Assembly (NCBI GenBank): GCA_049115935.1
Contig: JAGDZK010000005.1
Span: 62,001-126,000, forward strand
Origin: Bermanella sp049115935
GTDB taxonomy: Bacteria > Pseudomonadota > Gammaproteobacteria > Pseudomonadales > Oceanobacteraceae
Reading direction: 5' to 3'
DNA: 64,000 bases
Shown here: one piece after another, positions 1-9,235 of the stretch
Numbering within the stretch: position 1 is the first letter of the stretch
Layout of the letters: each line of letters starts with the position of its first letter
Position numbers and translations under genes: made by a program
The notes under the pieces: model-generated
Seen by the model: the letters and a program-made list of their open reading frames with translations, nothing else
What the model was told of the DNA's origin: nothing
The model's database searches: none

Positions 1-1
1 G

Positions 2-1765
2 AACGATCAATTGTTTCCGCAACTAGAAGAAGAAAACATTCGCTTTATACGACGTGCAGATTGGACAACTAAACAAAAAAACTGGGTGAAAAACTATTTC
101 AATGAAGAAATACAACCGGTTATTAGCCCAATAGGTTTAGACCCTGCTCACCCTTTTCCACGTTTAGTGAATAAATCATTAAACTTCATTGTTGAATTAG
201 ACGGCAAAGATGCATTTGGTCGAAACACAGGGCTTGCGTTAATTCCTGCACCACGCTCGCTGCCTCGCATTGTTCGTTTTCCTGATGAAATATGTGAAAG
301 TGGTGACAACTATGTTTTCTTATCGAGCATGATTCATGAATTTGCTTCTGAATTATTCCCAGGCATGAAAGTTAAAGGTTGTTATCAATTTCGCTTAACT
401 CGTAATGCAGATTTAACCTTTGATAAAGAAGACATGGCGGATCTTGCCAGTGCATTAGAAGGTGAACTGCATGAACGTGATTTTGGTGACGCAGTACGTT
501 TAGAAGTCGCCCATAACTGTCCGCCTGCGTTATGGCAGTTTTTATTAGATAAGTTCAATCTAACTGAACAAGATTTATATTGTGTAAACGGTTTGGTAAA
601 CGTGCACCGCTTAATGGCCGTGGCCGCAGGGGCTGATCGACCAGAATTACGCTACCCGTCTTTTACTGCCAGCATTCCAAAAGGCTTACAAGGCAAAAAA
701 GATTTCTTTGAAGCCATAAAGAAAAATGACCAACTACTGCTGCATCCATTTCAAAGCTTTACACCGGTTGTGGACTTAGTTCGCACCGCAGCAAAAGACC
801 CAGATGTACTAGCCATAAAACAAACCCTATACCGCACCGGTGCCACATCGGAAATTGTAGATGCATTAGTTGATGCTGCACGTAAAGGTAAAGAAGTAAC
901 CGTAGTAATTGAGCTGCGTGCTCGATTTGATGAAGAAGAAAATCTGCATCTAGCAAACCGCTTACAAGAAGCAGGAGCCGTTGTAGTATATGGTGTAGTA
1001 GGTTACAAAACCCATGCAAAAATGCTGATGATTGTGCGCCGTGAAAATAAAAAACTGCGTCGCTATGTTCACCTTGGTACTGGTAACTACCATGCAGGAA
1101 ATGCGCGCCTTTATACTGACTACAGTTTAATTACTTGTAATAAAGATATTACCGAAGATATTCACAAAGTATTTCAGCAGCTAACCGGCATGGGTAAAGC
1201 GCTGAGCATTAAAAAGATTTACCACGCGCCGTTTACCTTACATAAAAGCTTACTAACACTCATTGCTAAAGAAGCAGAAAACGCTAAAAACGGCAAGCCC
1301 GCTCGCATTATTGTGAAAGTAAACTCACTCACCGAGCCAAAGATTATCAAAGCGTTATATCAAGCCAGCCAAGCAGGTGTTGAAATCGACTGTATTGTAC
1401 GTGGCATGTGCCGTTTGGTTCCGGGTATCCCTGAGGTTAGTGAAAATATTCGCGTGCGCAGTATCATCGGGCGATTTTTAGAGCATACCCGTGTGTATTA
1501 TTTTGAAAATAACGGAGCTTCAAAAATATTTGCTGCAAGTGCCGATTGGATGGAACGCAACTTACTAAGTCGTGTTGAAACCTGTTTTCCCATTGATAAT
1601 GAAAAATGGGCCAAACGCATGAAAGCGGATTTAGAATTATACTTAACGGATAACTGCCAAAGCTGGATACTGCAGCGCGATGGTAGCTACATCAAATCAG
1701 AACCCCAAAAAGGTGAAGAAAAAATAAGCGCCCAGCAAGTACTGCTTGATAACCTAGCGGTTTAA
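2..1765 (+). CDS. ppk1: Polyphosphate kinase 1 (5' end outside window)
   Basis: Makes inorganic polyphosphate reversibly from ATP; a peripheral inner-membrane enzyme. The reading frame is open to the left edge, and the roughly 100 residues of the N-terminal domain seen in full-length PPK1 (about 690 aa) are missing, so the gene begins upstream; the TTG at 11 is not its start. Two PLD-like catalytic regions are visible: a histidine in a YKTHAKM motif (codon at 1013), matching the phosphorylated His of E. coli PPK, and a second histidine in LEHTRVYYFEN near 1483. The ARFDEEENLH and LGTGNYH motifs are also typical. It converges on ppx, with a shared terminator between them. Family assignment is secure. 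Confidence 0.97.
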   Translation, partial: NDQLFPQLEEENIRFIRRADWTTKQKNWVKNYFNEEIQPVISPIGLDPAHPFPRLVNKSLNFIVELDGKDAFGRNTGLALIPAPRSLPRIVRFPDEICESGDNYVFLSSMIHEFASELFPGMKVKGCYQFRLTRNADLTFDKEDMADLASALEGELHERDFGDAVRLEVAHNCPPALWQFLLDKFNLTEQDLYCVNGLVNVHRLMAVAAGADRPELRYPSFTASIPKGLQGKKDFFEAIKKNDQLLLHPFQSFTPVVDLVRTAAKDPDVLAIKQTLYRTGATSEIVDALVDAARKGKEVTVVIELRARFDEEENLHLANRLQEAGAVVVYGVVGYKTHAKMLMIVRRENKKLRRYVHLGTGNYHAGNARLYTDYSLITCNKDITEDIHKVFQQLTGMGKALSIKKIYHAPFTLHKSLLTLIAKEAENAKNGKPARIIVKVNSLTEPKIIKALYQASQAGVEIDCIVRGMCRLVPGIPEVSENIRVRSIIGRFLEHTRVYYFENNGASKIFAASADWMERNLLSRVETCFPIDNEKWAKRMKADLELYLTDNCQSWILQRDGSYIKSEPQKGEEKISAQQVLLDNLAV

Positions 1766-1785
1766 TTTTTCGGTTTTGATTAAAC

Positions 1786-1816
1786 AAAAAATCCCGCATA
1801 TTATGCGGGCTTTTTT
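1786..1816. terminator. Bidirectional terminator between ppk1 and ppx
   Basis: A 7-bp stem (CCCGCAT 1793-1799 / ATGCGGG 1803-1809) with a 3-nt loop is flanked by an A-run on the left and a T-run on the right, so it can end transcription of both convergent genes. Confidence 0.9.
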
Positions 1817-1831
1817 CATGACTAATAAAAA

Positions 1832-3334
1832 TCATTGGAAGGTTAAATCAAACATCCCTTCTTCTAACAATACTTTCTCTCGTTCTAAGTCCATCACTGT
1901 CATTGGATTTTTGTCTAAATAACCTTCAGGGAAAGTTAACTTAATCGAGAACTTAAACGCTTTTATTTTAGGATCGACCACTTCATCAATCCCCCGACCA
2001 AAATGCAGCAACACAGCAAGGCGTAACAAGATACACAAACGCATATGTGTCTTAGCCGCACGTTTGCTCATGGGTTCAACATCTTGCATCGGTAATTTTT
2101 TACGATGGCCTTTCAACAAAATAGCAAGGGCTTCTTGGTTTTGTTTACTAAAGCCAGGCATGTCACAGTACTGCACTAAATAGCCGCTGTGTTTATTATA
2201 AGAACTATGGGCGATGGCCAAGCCCACTTCGTGTAAGTCGGCTGCCCAGCGTAACCAATCTTTACAATGAGGCTCATTTATTTTCCAGCGCTCCGCCACT
2301 TGCTCATACAAATTTAGCGCTGTGTTTTTAACATTTTGCGCTTGGGCGGTATCCACCACAAATCGGGTTTGCATGGCAGTGACGGTTTTCTCTCGCACAT
2401 CTTCATGGTTTACACGACCAATTAGATCATAAAGCGCACCTTCTCTTAACGCACCATCACTATATGTAAGATGGTCAATCTCCAGCACTTCAAATATTGC
2501 AATTAAGATTGCAAGACCTGCCGGAAAAACCTGCAAACGCTGATCTTTAACCCCTTGCAATTCAAGTTTATCGATATGCTTTTTTTGGATGACTAATTTT
2601 TTAAGTGCAAGTAAGGCTTTTAAATTAATACCTTCCTCTGAGAAACCATAATTAACCAATACTCGAGTTGTGGCACGCATGGTGCCTGAGCTACCCACAA
2701 CATTTTGCCAACCCACACGACGATACATGGCTTTGATTTGAAATAACTCCCGCTTGGCTGCGGCAATAGCGTGTAGAAATGCAAAATCGGTCAAATGGCC
2801 GTCTGCAAAAAAACGGTCCGTATAGGTGACACAACCTAGGCTTAAACTTTCCATTTTAAGCGGTGCAAAACGCTCACCAATTATAAATTCGGTACTACCA
2901 CCACCAATATCAATTACCAGACGTTTGCCGTCGTCATCTGACAAGGTGTGAGCGACCCCAAGATAAACCAGACGTGCTTCTTCGATGCCTGAAATCACCT
3001 CTATGGGAAAGCCCAGTACTTTTTTTGCTTTTTGCATGAAGCCATAACTATTGGGCGCGGCTCGTAATGTATTGGTACCAAGAATAGTGACTAGATGCGG
3101 GTCTATGCCTCTTAAACGCTGACCAAAGCGCTCAAGACAAGCCAATGCTCGCTCTTGGGCATCTTCGGCAATACCCGTTATGGGGTGCAAACCAGAGGCA
3201 AGTTGTACCTTTTCCCCACGCTGATCAATGATCTGTAATTGACCATTTATTAAGCGCGCCATAATCATATGAAAGCTGTTAGAGCCAAGATCCACGGCCG
3301 CTAACACCTGTTGAGACTGAACACTGTGTTCCAT
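1832..3334 (-). CDS. ppx: Exopolyphosphatase (Ppx/GppA family)
   Basis: Hydrolyses terminal phosphates from polyphosphate; members of the family can also act on pppGpp. The 500-aa protein has the ASKHA-fold phosphate loops: AVDLGSNSFHM (residues 13-23), SGIEEARLVYLG (115-126) and DIGGGSTEFI (142-151). A C-terminal HD-like part contains DLHEVG (around 367). Length and order match the long Ppx/GppA form. It converges on ppk1, so synthesis and breakdown of polyphosphate are encoded tail to tail. Ppx versus GppA rests on linkage to ppk1, as in Pseudomonas. Confidence 0.95.
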   Translation of the reverse strand: MEHSVQSQQVLAAVDLGSNSFHMIMARLINGQLQIIDQRGEKVQLASGLHPITGIAEDAQERALACLERFGQRLRGIDPHLVTILGTNTLRAAPNSYGFMQKAKKVLGFPIEVISGIEEARLVYLGVAHTLSDDDGKRLVIDIGGGSTEFIIGERFAPLKMESLSLGCVTYTDRFFADGHLTDFAFLHAIAAAKRELFQIKAMYRRVGWQNVVGSSGTMRATTRVLVNYGFSEEGINLKALLALKKLVIQKKHIDKLELQGVKDQRLQVFPAGLAILIAIFEVLEIDHLTYSDGALREGALYDLIGRVNHEDVREKTVTAMQTRFVVDTAQAQNVKNTALNLYEQVAERWKINEPHCKDWLRWAADLHEVGLAIAHSSYNKHSGYLVQYCDMPGFSKQNQEALAILLKGHRKKLPMQDVEPMSKRAAKTHMRLCILLRLAVLLHFGRGIDEVVDPKIKAFKFSIKLTFPEGYLDKNPMTVMDLEREKVLLEEGMFDLTFQ

Positions 3335-3515
3335 AAATCACTAAATCTTATTCATAGGAAGCAAATGAGTATTTTGCACGCCTGAGCACAAGATGCCAGC
3401 GAAACCCCACCCCTGCTATTGATAAACGACAAAGTTGTACCCATATATGGGTTTCATATGCCTTTTCTGTCCATATATTAGTCACAATCTAGCTATGGCG
3501 CTAAACAGTAATTAC

Positions 3516-3543
3516 TTGAACCAAGAGTTCGAAATGCTATGAT
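3516..3543 (+). promoter_or_regulatory. Candidate sigma-70 promoter of trxA
   Basis: TTGAAC at 3516-3521 and TATGAT at 3538-3543 are separated by 16 bp, putting a start site near 3550, about 47 nt before the trxA ATG. The rest of the 262-nt gap between divergent ppx and trxA shows no other clear element. Confidence 0.7.
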
Positions 3544-3596
3544 TGGGCCAATTGAAAATTGCACATTCCTGTGACACTTAACGAGTATTTAGTCCC

Positions 3597-3923
3597 ATGA
3601 GCGAAAATATTATTAGTCTTACTGACGATTCTTTTGATGCCGATGTTTTACAATCTGACGTGCCTGTCTTGGTTGATTACTGGGCTGAGTGGTGTGGTCC
3701 TTGTAAAATGATCGCGCCAGTACTTGAAGAAATCTCTGAAGAGTACGCTGGTAAGCTTAAAGTTGCTAAATTGAACATTGACCAAAACGAAGCGACGCCG
3801 CCTAAATTTGGTATTCGTGGTATCCCAACGCTTATGATCTTCAAAAACGGTCAAATCGAAGGTACCAAAGTTGGCGCACTGTCTAAGTCTCAGCTAACTG
3901 CATTCATTGATAGCACTATCTAA
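3597..3923 (+). CDS. trxA: Thioredoxin 1
   Basis: Cytoplasmic dithiol-disulfide carrier that reduces ribonucleotide reductase, methionine sulfoxide reductases and others. The 108-aa protein carries the WCGPC active site (Cys33, Cys36) and the cis-proline in GIPTLMIF (Pro77), and is the normal length of TrxA. It lies between ppx and rho, the order also found in Pseudomonas. No strong Shine-Dalgarno sequence is visible before this ATG, but the N-terminus aligns with known TrxA proteins. Its own promoter and terminator make it a single-gene unit. Confidence 0.98.
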   Translation: MSENIISLTDDSFDADVLQSDVPVLVDYWAEWCGPCKMIAPVLEEISEEYAGKLKVAKLNIDQNEATPPKFGIRGIPTLMIFKNGQIEGTKVGALSKSQLTAFIDSTI

Positions 3924-3933
3924 TCAATGCTTT

Positions 3934-3963
3934 AAAAACCCAGCTCTGTGCTGGGTTTTTATT
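3934..3963 (+). terminator. trxA terminator
   Basis: CCCAGC (3939-3944) and GCTGGG (3950-3955) form a stem with a 5-nt loop, extended by flanking A and T runs. It lies 11 nt after the trxA stop. Confidence 0.92.
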
Positions 3964-4110
3964 TATTGAGTGTTTTTTAGCTCGTTTCTGGACTCAAAAA
4001 ATAAAAGCGACTATAGTTAGTTCAAAGCAAGTAAAGAGCGGTTCCGCTCAAATCCAATTCAAACAAAGTAATTCCCTCATTTAATCTTCACATAGAACTC
4101 TTAGATCCAT

Positions 4111-5367
4111 ATGAATCTTACCGAACTCAAGAAAAAATCCGTTGCTCAACTGCTAGAAATTGCAGAAAGTATGGGCATGGAAAACGTGAGCCGTTCACGT
4201 AAACAAGACCTTATTTTTTCCATCCTTAAGCGTCACGCAAAAGGCGGCGAAGACATTTATGGCGATGGTGTTTTAGAAATACTGCAAGATGGTTTTGGCT
4301 TTTTACGCTCTGCAGACAGCTCTTACCTTGCAGGCCCAGACGACATCTACGTAAGCCCAAGCCAAATTCGTCGCTTTAACATGCGTAAAGGTGACTTCTT
4401 ATCTGGCAAGATTCGTCCACCTAAAGATGGCGAACGTTACTTTGCACTACTAAAAGTAAATGAAGTAAACGGCGAAGCCCCTGAAAAATCAAAAAGCAAA
4501 ATCTTATTCGAAAACTTAACACCGCTTTTCCCGAATGAGCGTTTTGTATTAGAACAAGGCAACGGCAGTACTGAAGATTTATCTTGCCGTGTCATCGACC
4601 TAATTGCACCAATCGGTAAGGGTCAACGTGGCTTAATCGTAGCACCGCCAAAAGCGGGTAAAACCATGTTGCTACAAACCATTGCCCAAGCAGTCACTCA
4701 TAACAATCCAGAATGCGAAATGATCGTATTACTGATTGATGAGCGCCCAGAAGAAGTAACCGAAATGCAACGCAGTGTGCGCGGTGAAGTGGTTGCATCT
4801 ACCTTTGATGAACCACCAGCGCGTCACGTACAAGTGGCCGAAATGGTACTAGAAAAAGCCAAGCGCTTGGTCGAACATAAACGCGACGTGGTAATTTTAT
4901 TAGACTCCATCACTCGTCTAGCTCGTGCTTATAACACCGTGATTCCTTCATCGGGTAAAGTACTAACCGGTGGTGTGGATGCTCACGCGTTAGAAAAACC
5001 AAAACGCTTTTTTGGTGCAGCACGTAACGTTGAAGAGGGTGGCTCATTAACCATCATCGCAACGGCACTTGTAGACACGGGTTCAAAAATGGACGAAGTG
5101 ATCTACGAAGAATTTAAAGGTACTGGTAACCAAGAGTTACACCTTGATCGTAAAGCGGCTGAAAAGCGTATTTACCCTGCCATGAACATTCGTAAGTCTG
5201 GTACTCGTCGTGAAGATCACATGATGCCTGAAGCAGAATTACAGCGTTTATGGATTCTACGTAGAATCATCGCAGAAATGGAAGATCTACAAGCCATTGA
5301 ATTTATGATTGATCGCTTAAAAGGCTCAAAAACGAACGAAGAATTCTTCCTTACTATGAAGGGCTAA
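4111..5367 (+). CDS. rho: Transcription termination factor Rho
   Basis: Homohexameric RNA-dependent ATPase/translocase that releases untranslated transcripts. At 418 aa it has the usual length. Order: N-terminal helical lid and cold-shock-like RNA-binding domain (about 1-130, with DGFGFLRS at 60-67), then the RecA-like motor with Walker A APPKAGKT (178-185), Walker B ILLDSITR, the Q-loop region in GGVDAHALEKPKRFFGAARN and the R-loop KSGTRREDHM. The start follows from the canonical MNLTELK N-terminus. The 187-nt leader after trxA may hold autoregulatory sites, as the rho leader does in E. coli, but no specific element was resolved. Confidence 0.98.
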   Translation: MNLTELKKKSVAQLLEIAESMGMENVSRSRKQDLIFSILKRHAKGGEDIYGDGVLEILQDGFGFLRSADSSYLAGPDDIYVSPSQIRRFNMRKGDFLSGKIRPPKDGERYFALLKVNEVNGEAPEKSKSKILFENLTPLFPNERFVLEQGNGSTEDLSCRVIDLIAPIGKGQRGLIVAPPKAGKTMLLQTIAQAVTHNNPECEMIVLLIDERPEEVTEMQRSVRGEVVASTFDEPPARHVQVAEMVLEKAKRLVEHKRDVVILLDSITRLARAYNTVIPSSGKVLTGGVDAHALEKPKRFFGAARNVEEGGSLTIIATALVDTGSKMDEVIYEEFKGTGNQELHLDRKAAEKRIYPAMNIRKSGTRREDHMMPEAELQRLWILRRIIAEMEDLQAIEFMIDRLKGSKTNEEFFLTMKG

Positions 5368-5453
5368 TAGTGAGGTGCCTGACCAGAGGTGTGAGACGCC
5401 AAAGCATTTTGCTCCCATCAAACACCTCCCGTCATAATTCTAGTTTTTGTGAG

Positions 5454-5480
5454 AAAGCAGCTTCGGCTGCTTTTTCTTTT
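5454..5480 (+). terminator. rho terminator
   Basis: AAAGCAGC (5454-5461), loop TTCG, GCTGCTTT (5466-5473), then a T-rich run: a stable UUCG tetraloop hairpin about 87 nt after the rho stop. Confidence 0.93.
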
Positions 5481-5596
5481 TCAGCTAAATTAAAGTAAAC
5501 TGCAGTTCTTTACATTACAACGTGGGAAGTGTCTTTTCCCCTTTATTTATAAGGTTTTAGTGGCGTAATCGAAGAAAAGTAGAAGCATAAAATTAG

Positions 5597-5624
5597 CGTC
5601 TTACGTCTCCCTTCTTACATCTCA
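5597..5624 (-). repeat. Heptad (7-bp) repeat array before ubiD
   Basis: Four successive 7-base units on the + strand: CGTCTTA, CGTCTCC, CTTCTTA, CATCTCA. They match on the reverse strand the (N)NAGACG unit seen after hisH and fdx. The array ends 9 nt before the ubiD ATG, in the place where a ribosome binding site would be expected. Confidence 0.7.
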
Positions 5625-5633
5625 CGATCAAAT

Positions 5634-7112
5634 ATGAAATATAAAGACTTACGCGACTTCATCGACCAGCTAGAAAAACAAGGCGAGCTAAAACGCATTA
5701 GCATGCCAGTGGACCCTAAGCTTGAAATGACCGAAATTTGCGACCGCACATTACGTGCTGGTGGCCCCGCCCTGTTATTTGAAAACCCAGTGGGTTCTGA
5801 TGTACCTGTACTAGCTAATTTATTTGGCACACCTAAACGGGTTGCCATGGGCATGGGTGAATCCAGCGTCGAAGCGCTGCGTGAAGTAGGTAAGTTATTG
5901 GCATTTTTAAAAGAGCCAGAACCGCCAAAGGGTTTAAAAGACGCGTGGTCAAAACTGCCTATCTTTAAAAAAGTTTTAAGTTTAAGCGCTAAAGAAGTGA
6001 AAAAAGCTCCCTGCCAAGAAATTGTATTGGAAGGTGACGACGTTGATTTAGGCGCTCTGCCCATTCAACATTGCTGGCCCGGTGATGCAGCTCCCCTTGT
6101 TACATGGCCGCTGGTGATCACGAAAGGACCCAATAAAGACCGCCATAATTTAGGTATTTACCGTCAGCAAGTCATCGCCAAAAACAAATTAATCATGCGC
6201 TGGTTAAGTCATCGCGGTGGTGCTTTAGATTTTCGTGAATTTCAACAGCAAAACCCAGGTAAGCCGTATCCGGTCTCTGTGGCTTTGGGGGCTGATCCGG
6301 CGACAATTTTAGGTGCCGTTACCCCTGTACCTGATACCTTGTCAGAATATGCGTTTGCTGGCTTGCTGCGTAATAGCCGTACCGAGGTGGTTAAATCCAT
6401 TGGCAACGACTTAATGGTACCTGCCAGTGCAGAATACATATTAGAAGGTTACATCTACCCAGATGACATGGCCGATGAAGGGCCATTTGGTGATCACACG
6501 GGTTACTACAACGAAGTGGACCAATTTCCTGTTTTCACCGTAGAACGTATTACCCATAGAAAAGACCCTATTTATCACAGCACTTATACGGGTCGTCCAC
6601 CAGATGAACCGGCTATTTTGGGTGTGGCATTAAACGAAGTCTTTGTACCGATCTTGCAAAAGCAATTTCCTGAAATCTCAGATTTCTATTTGCCACCAGA
6701 AGGTTGCAGTTACCGCATGGCGGTTGTAACCATTAAGAAACAATACCCAGGGCACGCGAAGCGCGTCATGCTAGGGGTGTGGTCTTTCTTACGACAATTT
6801 ATGTATACCAAATTTGTCATAGTGACAGACGATGATGTAAATGCCCGTGACTGGAACGATGTAATTTGGGCCATTACCACTCGAATGGACCCAACTCGTG
6901 ATACCACGTTAATTGATAATACACCGATCGATTACTTGGATTTTGCCTCACCAGTATCGGGGTTAGGCAGCAAAATGGGGTTAGATGCCACCAATAAATG
7001 GCCAGGTGAAACCGACCGCGAATGGGGTATCCCCATTGTTATGGATGACGCGGTAAAACAAAAAGTCGACGATATGTGGGATGAACTGAATATTTTTGAT
7101 GAACCGTCCTAA
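5634..7112 (+). CDS. ubiD: UbiD: 3-octaprenyl-4-hydroxybenzoate decarboxylase
   Basis: Decarboxylates polyprenyl-4-hydroxybenzoate in ubiquinone synthesis using prenylated FMN supplied by UbiX. The 492-aa protein is full length and shows the family blocks GGPALLFENP (about 43-52), PIQHCWPGDAAP (141-152), the prFMN/metal region HNLGIYRQQV and the acidic ADEGPFGDHTGYY segment that holds catalytic glutamates. Placement after rho and before a flavin reductase gene matches Pseudomonas. No Shine-Dalgarno sequence is visible; the stretch just upstream is a heptad repeat array. The start is fixed by the conserved MKYKDLRDFI N-terminus. Confidence 0.97.
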   Translation: MKYKDLRDFIDQLEKQGELKRISMPVDPKLEMTEICDRTLRAGGPALLFENPVGSDVPVLANLFGTPKRVAMGMGESSVEALREVGKLLAFLKEPEPPKGLKDAWSKLPIFKKVLSLSAKEVKKAPCQEIVLEGDDVDLGALPIQHCWPGDAAPLVTWPLVITKGPNKDRHNLGIYRQQVIAKNKLIMRWLSHRGGALDFREFQQQNPGKPYPVSVALGADPATILGAVTPVPDTLSEYAFAGLLRNSRTEVVKSIGNDLMVPASAEYILEGYIYPDDMADEGPFGDHTGYYNEVDQFPVFTVERITHRKDPIYHSTYTGRPPDEPAILGVALNEVFVPILQKQFPEISDFYLPPEGCSYRMAVVTIKKQYPGHAKRVMLGVWSFLRQFMYTKFVIVTDDDVNARDWNDVIWAITTRMDPTRDTTLIDNTPIDYLDFASPVSGLGSKMGLDATNKWPGETDREWGIPIVMDDAVKQKVDDMWDELNIFDEPS

Positions 7113-7120
7113 ACTCTAAT

Positions 7121-8125
7121 ATGACGCATCAAATTATCATTCAACCCAAAGGGCTTGTATTTCAAGCCCAAGAAAATGAAAACGTACTGGACGCAGCCCA
7201 ACGTGCTGGCATTAAGATTCGTAAAAGTTGCACTAATGGTAACTGCGAAATTTGCAAAGCTACGTTACTCGCTGGGGTGGTAGACACCCCTGAAGGTAAA
7301 AAGAATGCCAACCATCCAGACGTTAACCCATTACTTTGCTGTGTTTCGAAACCACGCAGTGACCTAATTTTGGAGCTAGACAAGGTGCTAGGACCCGGAG
7401 AAATTGCTTTGCAACATATAGCCTTTCAGGTGCAAAGCGTTACGGCCTTAAAGGGTCATGTCTATCAAGTTGAGCTGCTTGCCCCCGCTGGCAAGCCTGC
7501 TAACTATCACGCTGGTCAATACCTAGAGTTATTGATTGATGGTGAGGAATACCCTTTCACCATCGCCAGTGCACCCAATGACCGCCGCGTTGAACTGCAT
7601 CTTGGTGTTAGCCCAGATAATCAATCAAGTAATCTGATCTTAAAATACCTACAAAGTAATCCAACGGTACGAGCACGTTTACCTAAAGGTGATGTTTGGC
7701 TGAAAACCGAAGCAGACCAATATAACCTACACGACCCGTTAGTATTTATTGTGGCAGGTACTGGTTTTGCCCAAGCAAAAGCCATGATTGAAGAGCAATT
7801 AAAACATCAACATAGCGCTATTTATTTATATTGGATTAATCGCGATGCCAGCGGTTTTTATTCTGACCTTGCTCAAAGCTGGGCAGATGATGGTTTAATT
7901 AATTACCATGCTATGACACCTGAATCCCCTGATTGTGCATTTTTTACCGACAAAACGGTAGAAGAATTAATTCATACAAAACTAGGTAACTTATCCAACA
8001 TTAAAGCTATTGCTTGTGGTGGTCCTGGTTTTGTTTATAGCGTTTTGAGCGGCCTAGAAAGCAAAGGTTTTCACCAGTCACAAATGCTAAGTGACGTATT
8101 TGCATACGCACCACGCCCTGAATAA
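7121..8125 (+). CDS. 2Fe-2S ferredoxin / FAD-NAD(P) reductase
   Basis: An electron-transfer reductase of 334 aa. An N-terminal plant-type [2Fe-2S] ferredoxin domain has ligands Cys37, Cys42, Cys45 and a cysteine of the Cys73-Cys74 pair. It is followed by an FAD-binding barrel (YPFTIASAP, about 145-153) and an NAD(P)-binding lobe (VFIVAGTGFAQAKAM and CGGPGFV). The family includes the CDP-6-deoxy-glucoseen reductase-like proteins that sit beside ubiD in Pseudomonas. It starts 8 nt after ubiD, so the two are co-transcribed. A role in supplying reduced flavin or electrons to the UbiX/UbiD system is plausible but inferred only from position. Confidence 0.85.
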   Translation: MTHQIIIQPKGLVFQAQENENVLDAAQRAGIKIRKSCTNGNCEICKATLLAGVVDTPEGKKNANHPDVNPLLCCVSKPRSDLILELDKVLGPGEIALQHIAFQVQSVTALKGHVYQVELLAPAGKPANYHAGQYLELLIDGEEYPFTIASAPNDRRVELHLGVSPDNQSSNLILKYLQSNPTVRARLPKGDVWLKTEADQYNLHDPLVFIVAGTGFAQAKAMIEEQLKHQHSAIYLYWINRDASGFYSDLAQSWADDGLINYHAMTPESPDCAFFTDKTVEELIHTKLGNLSNIKAIACGGPGFVYSVLSGLESKGFHQSQMLSDVFAYAPRPE

Positions 8126-8151
8126 CTCTAAATATTAAGTTCAATTAAAAG

Positions 8152-8184
8152 CGGCTGCTCGTTCAACCTAGCAGCCGTTTTTTT
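8152..8184. terminator. Terminator of the ubiD-reductase unit
   Basis: CGGCTGCT (8152-8159) and AGCAGCCG (8170-8177) form an 8-bp stem with a 10-nt loop, followed by seven T residues. The A-run on the left is short, so it mainly serves the + strand; the T-run abuts the stop codon of the convergent dehydrogenase. Confidence 0.88.
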
Positions 8185-8983
8185 ATGATTCTTTAAGGGC
8201 TTTTTTCTCAACCATTTTAAATACTAAATTCGGGAAAAACCGTTTAAGTGTAAGTGCCAACATGGACAAGCCTTCTCCTACTGCGATTTCTTTTTTCCCC
8301 TTGCTCATTTGTTTAATGATCACTTGGGCGCATTTATCCACATCCATGCCATTTTTAATGTCTTCATCATCCACCCCGAAGTTTTCACCGTTAGCCGTCA
8401 CTGCATTTTTAGAAATATCAGTTTTAATAAATCCAGGGGTAATGGTGCTGACTTGAATACCGTGCTCGGCAACTTCTGCACGCAGTGCATCAAAGAACCC
8501 CATCACCGCATGTTTTGCAGCACAATAACCAGTACGCCATTTCACACCCACTTTACCGGCTACGCTTGAGGTTACAGCAATATGCCCAGAACCTTGCTTC
8601 ACCATCACTGGTAATACTTGTTTAGTGAGCGCGATTTGCCCCAATACATCCACATCGAGCAGTGTTTTATACACAGACAAATCGGTATCCAAACATAACG
8701 AACGTTGAGAGATTCCAGCGTTATTAATTAGCACATCAATGGTTTTAAAATGGGCGGTAACGGCAAATACCTTTTCAGGCATGGATTCATGTTCGGTCAC
8801 ATCAAGCGGCAATACCAATACATCTTCGTCTTTTGCCCCAAGCTTTACACAAGCTTGTTTCACGCGCTCAAGCTCAGGCTCACGACGAGCTGACAATACT
8901 AATTGATTACCCAACGCGGCATATTGCTTTGCAAGGGCTTCACCTATGCCTGAAGAAGCACCTGTGATCCAAACGACTGTCAT
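8183..8983 (-). CDS. Short-chain dehydrogenase/reductase (SDR)
   Basis: A classical SDR oxidoreductase of 266 aa. It has the cofactor motif TGASSGIG (7-14), NNAG (87-90), catalytic serine in VTSS (137-140) and YCAAK (Tyr153, Lys157). An arginine after the glycine motif (SARRE, 31-35) suggests NADP(H) preference. The C-terminal tail (LTLKRFFPNLVFKMVEKK) is hydrophobic and basic and could contact membrane, as in DHRS7-like SDRs that act on lipid or steroid-like substrates. The substrate cannot be read from the sequence. It stands alone. Confidence 0.9.
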   Translation of the reverse strand: MTVVWITGASSGIGEALAKQYAALGNQLVLSARREPELERVKQACVKLGAKDEDVLVLPLDVTEHESMPEKVFAVTAHFKTIDVLINNAGISQRSLCLDTDLSVYKTLLDVDVLGQIALTKQVLPVMVKQGSGHIAVTSSVAGKVGVKWRTGYCAAKHAVMGFFDALRAEVAEHGIQVSTITPGFIKTDISKNAVTANGENFGVDDEDIKNGMDVDKCAQVIIKQMSKGKKEIAVGEGLSMLALTLKRFFPNLVFKMVEKKALKES

Positions 8984-9235
8984 ATTGATTACCTTTTATT
9001 ATTTTTAGTTCTGACTCAGCTTGCCATGTTTAACATTGAAAGAAAATTATACTTTAGGTCAGGGTTCTGGCTATTTAAAGCTCGACAAGGAAACAGGTAT
9101 TCACCCGCGGGTGCGGGTTCTTACATGTAACCGTTATTGTAGAGTGGAACAGCAACATTGCATCGCTTTTCATAGGGCATGCTGTGGCTGATTTTTCTTC
9201 TATTCTTAGTGATATATGAATGAATTGGCTCAGGC
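8984..9235. other. Gap upstream of the small ORF
   Basis: About 250 nt with no recognisable gene, terminator or repeat, apart from a 10-bp GC palindrome ACCCGCGGGT near 9103. If the small ORF at 9236 is not real, the empty stretch runs to 9501. Confidence 0.5.
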
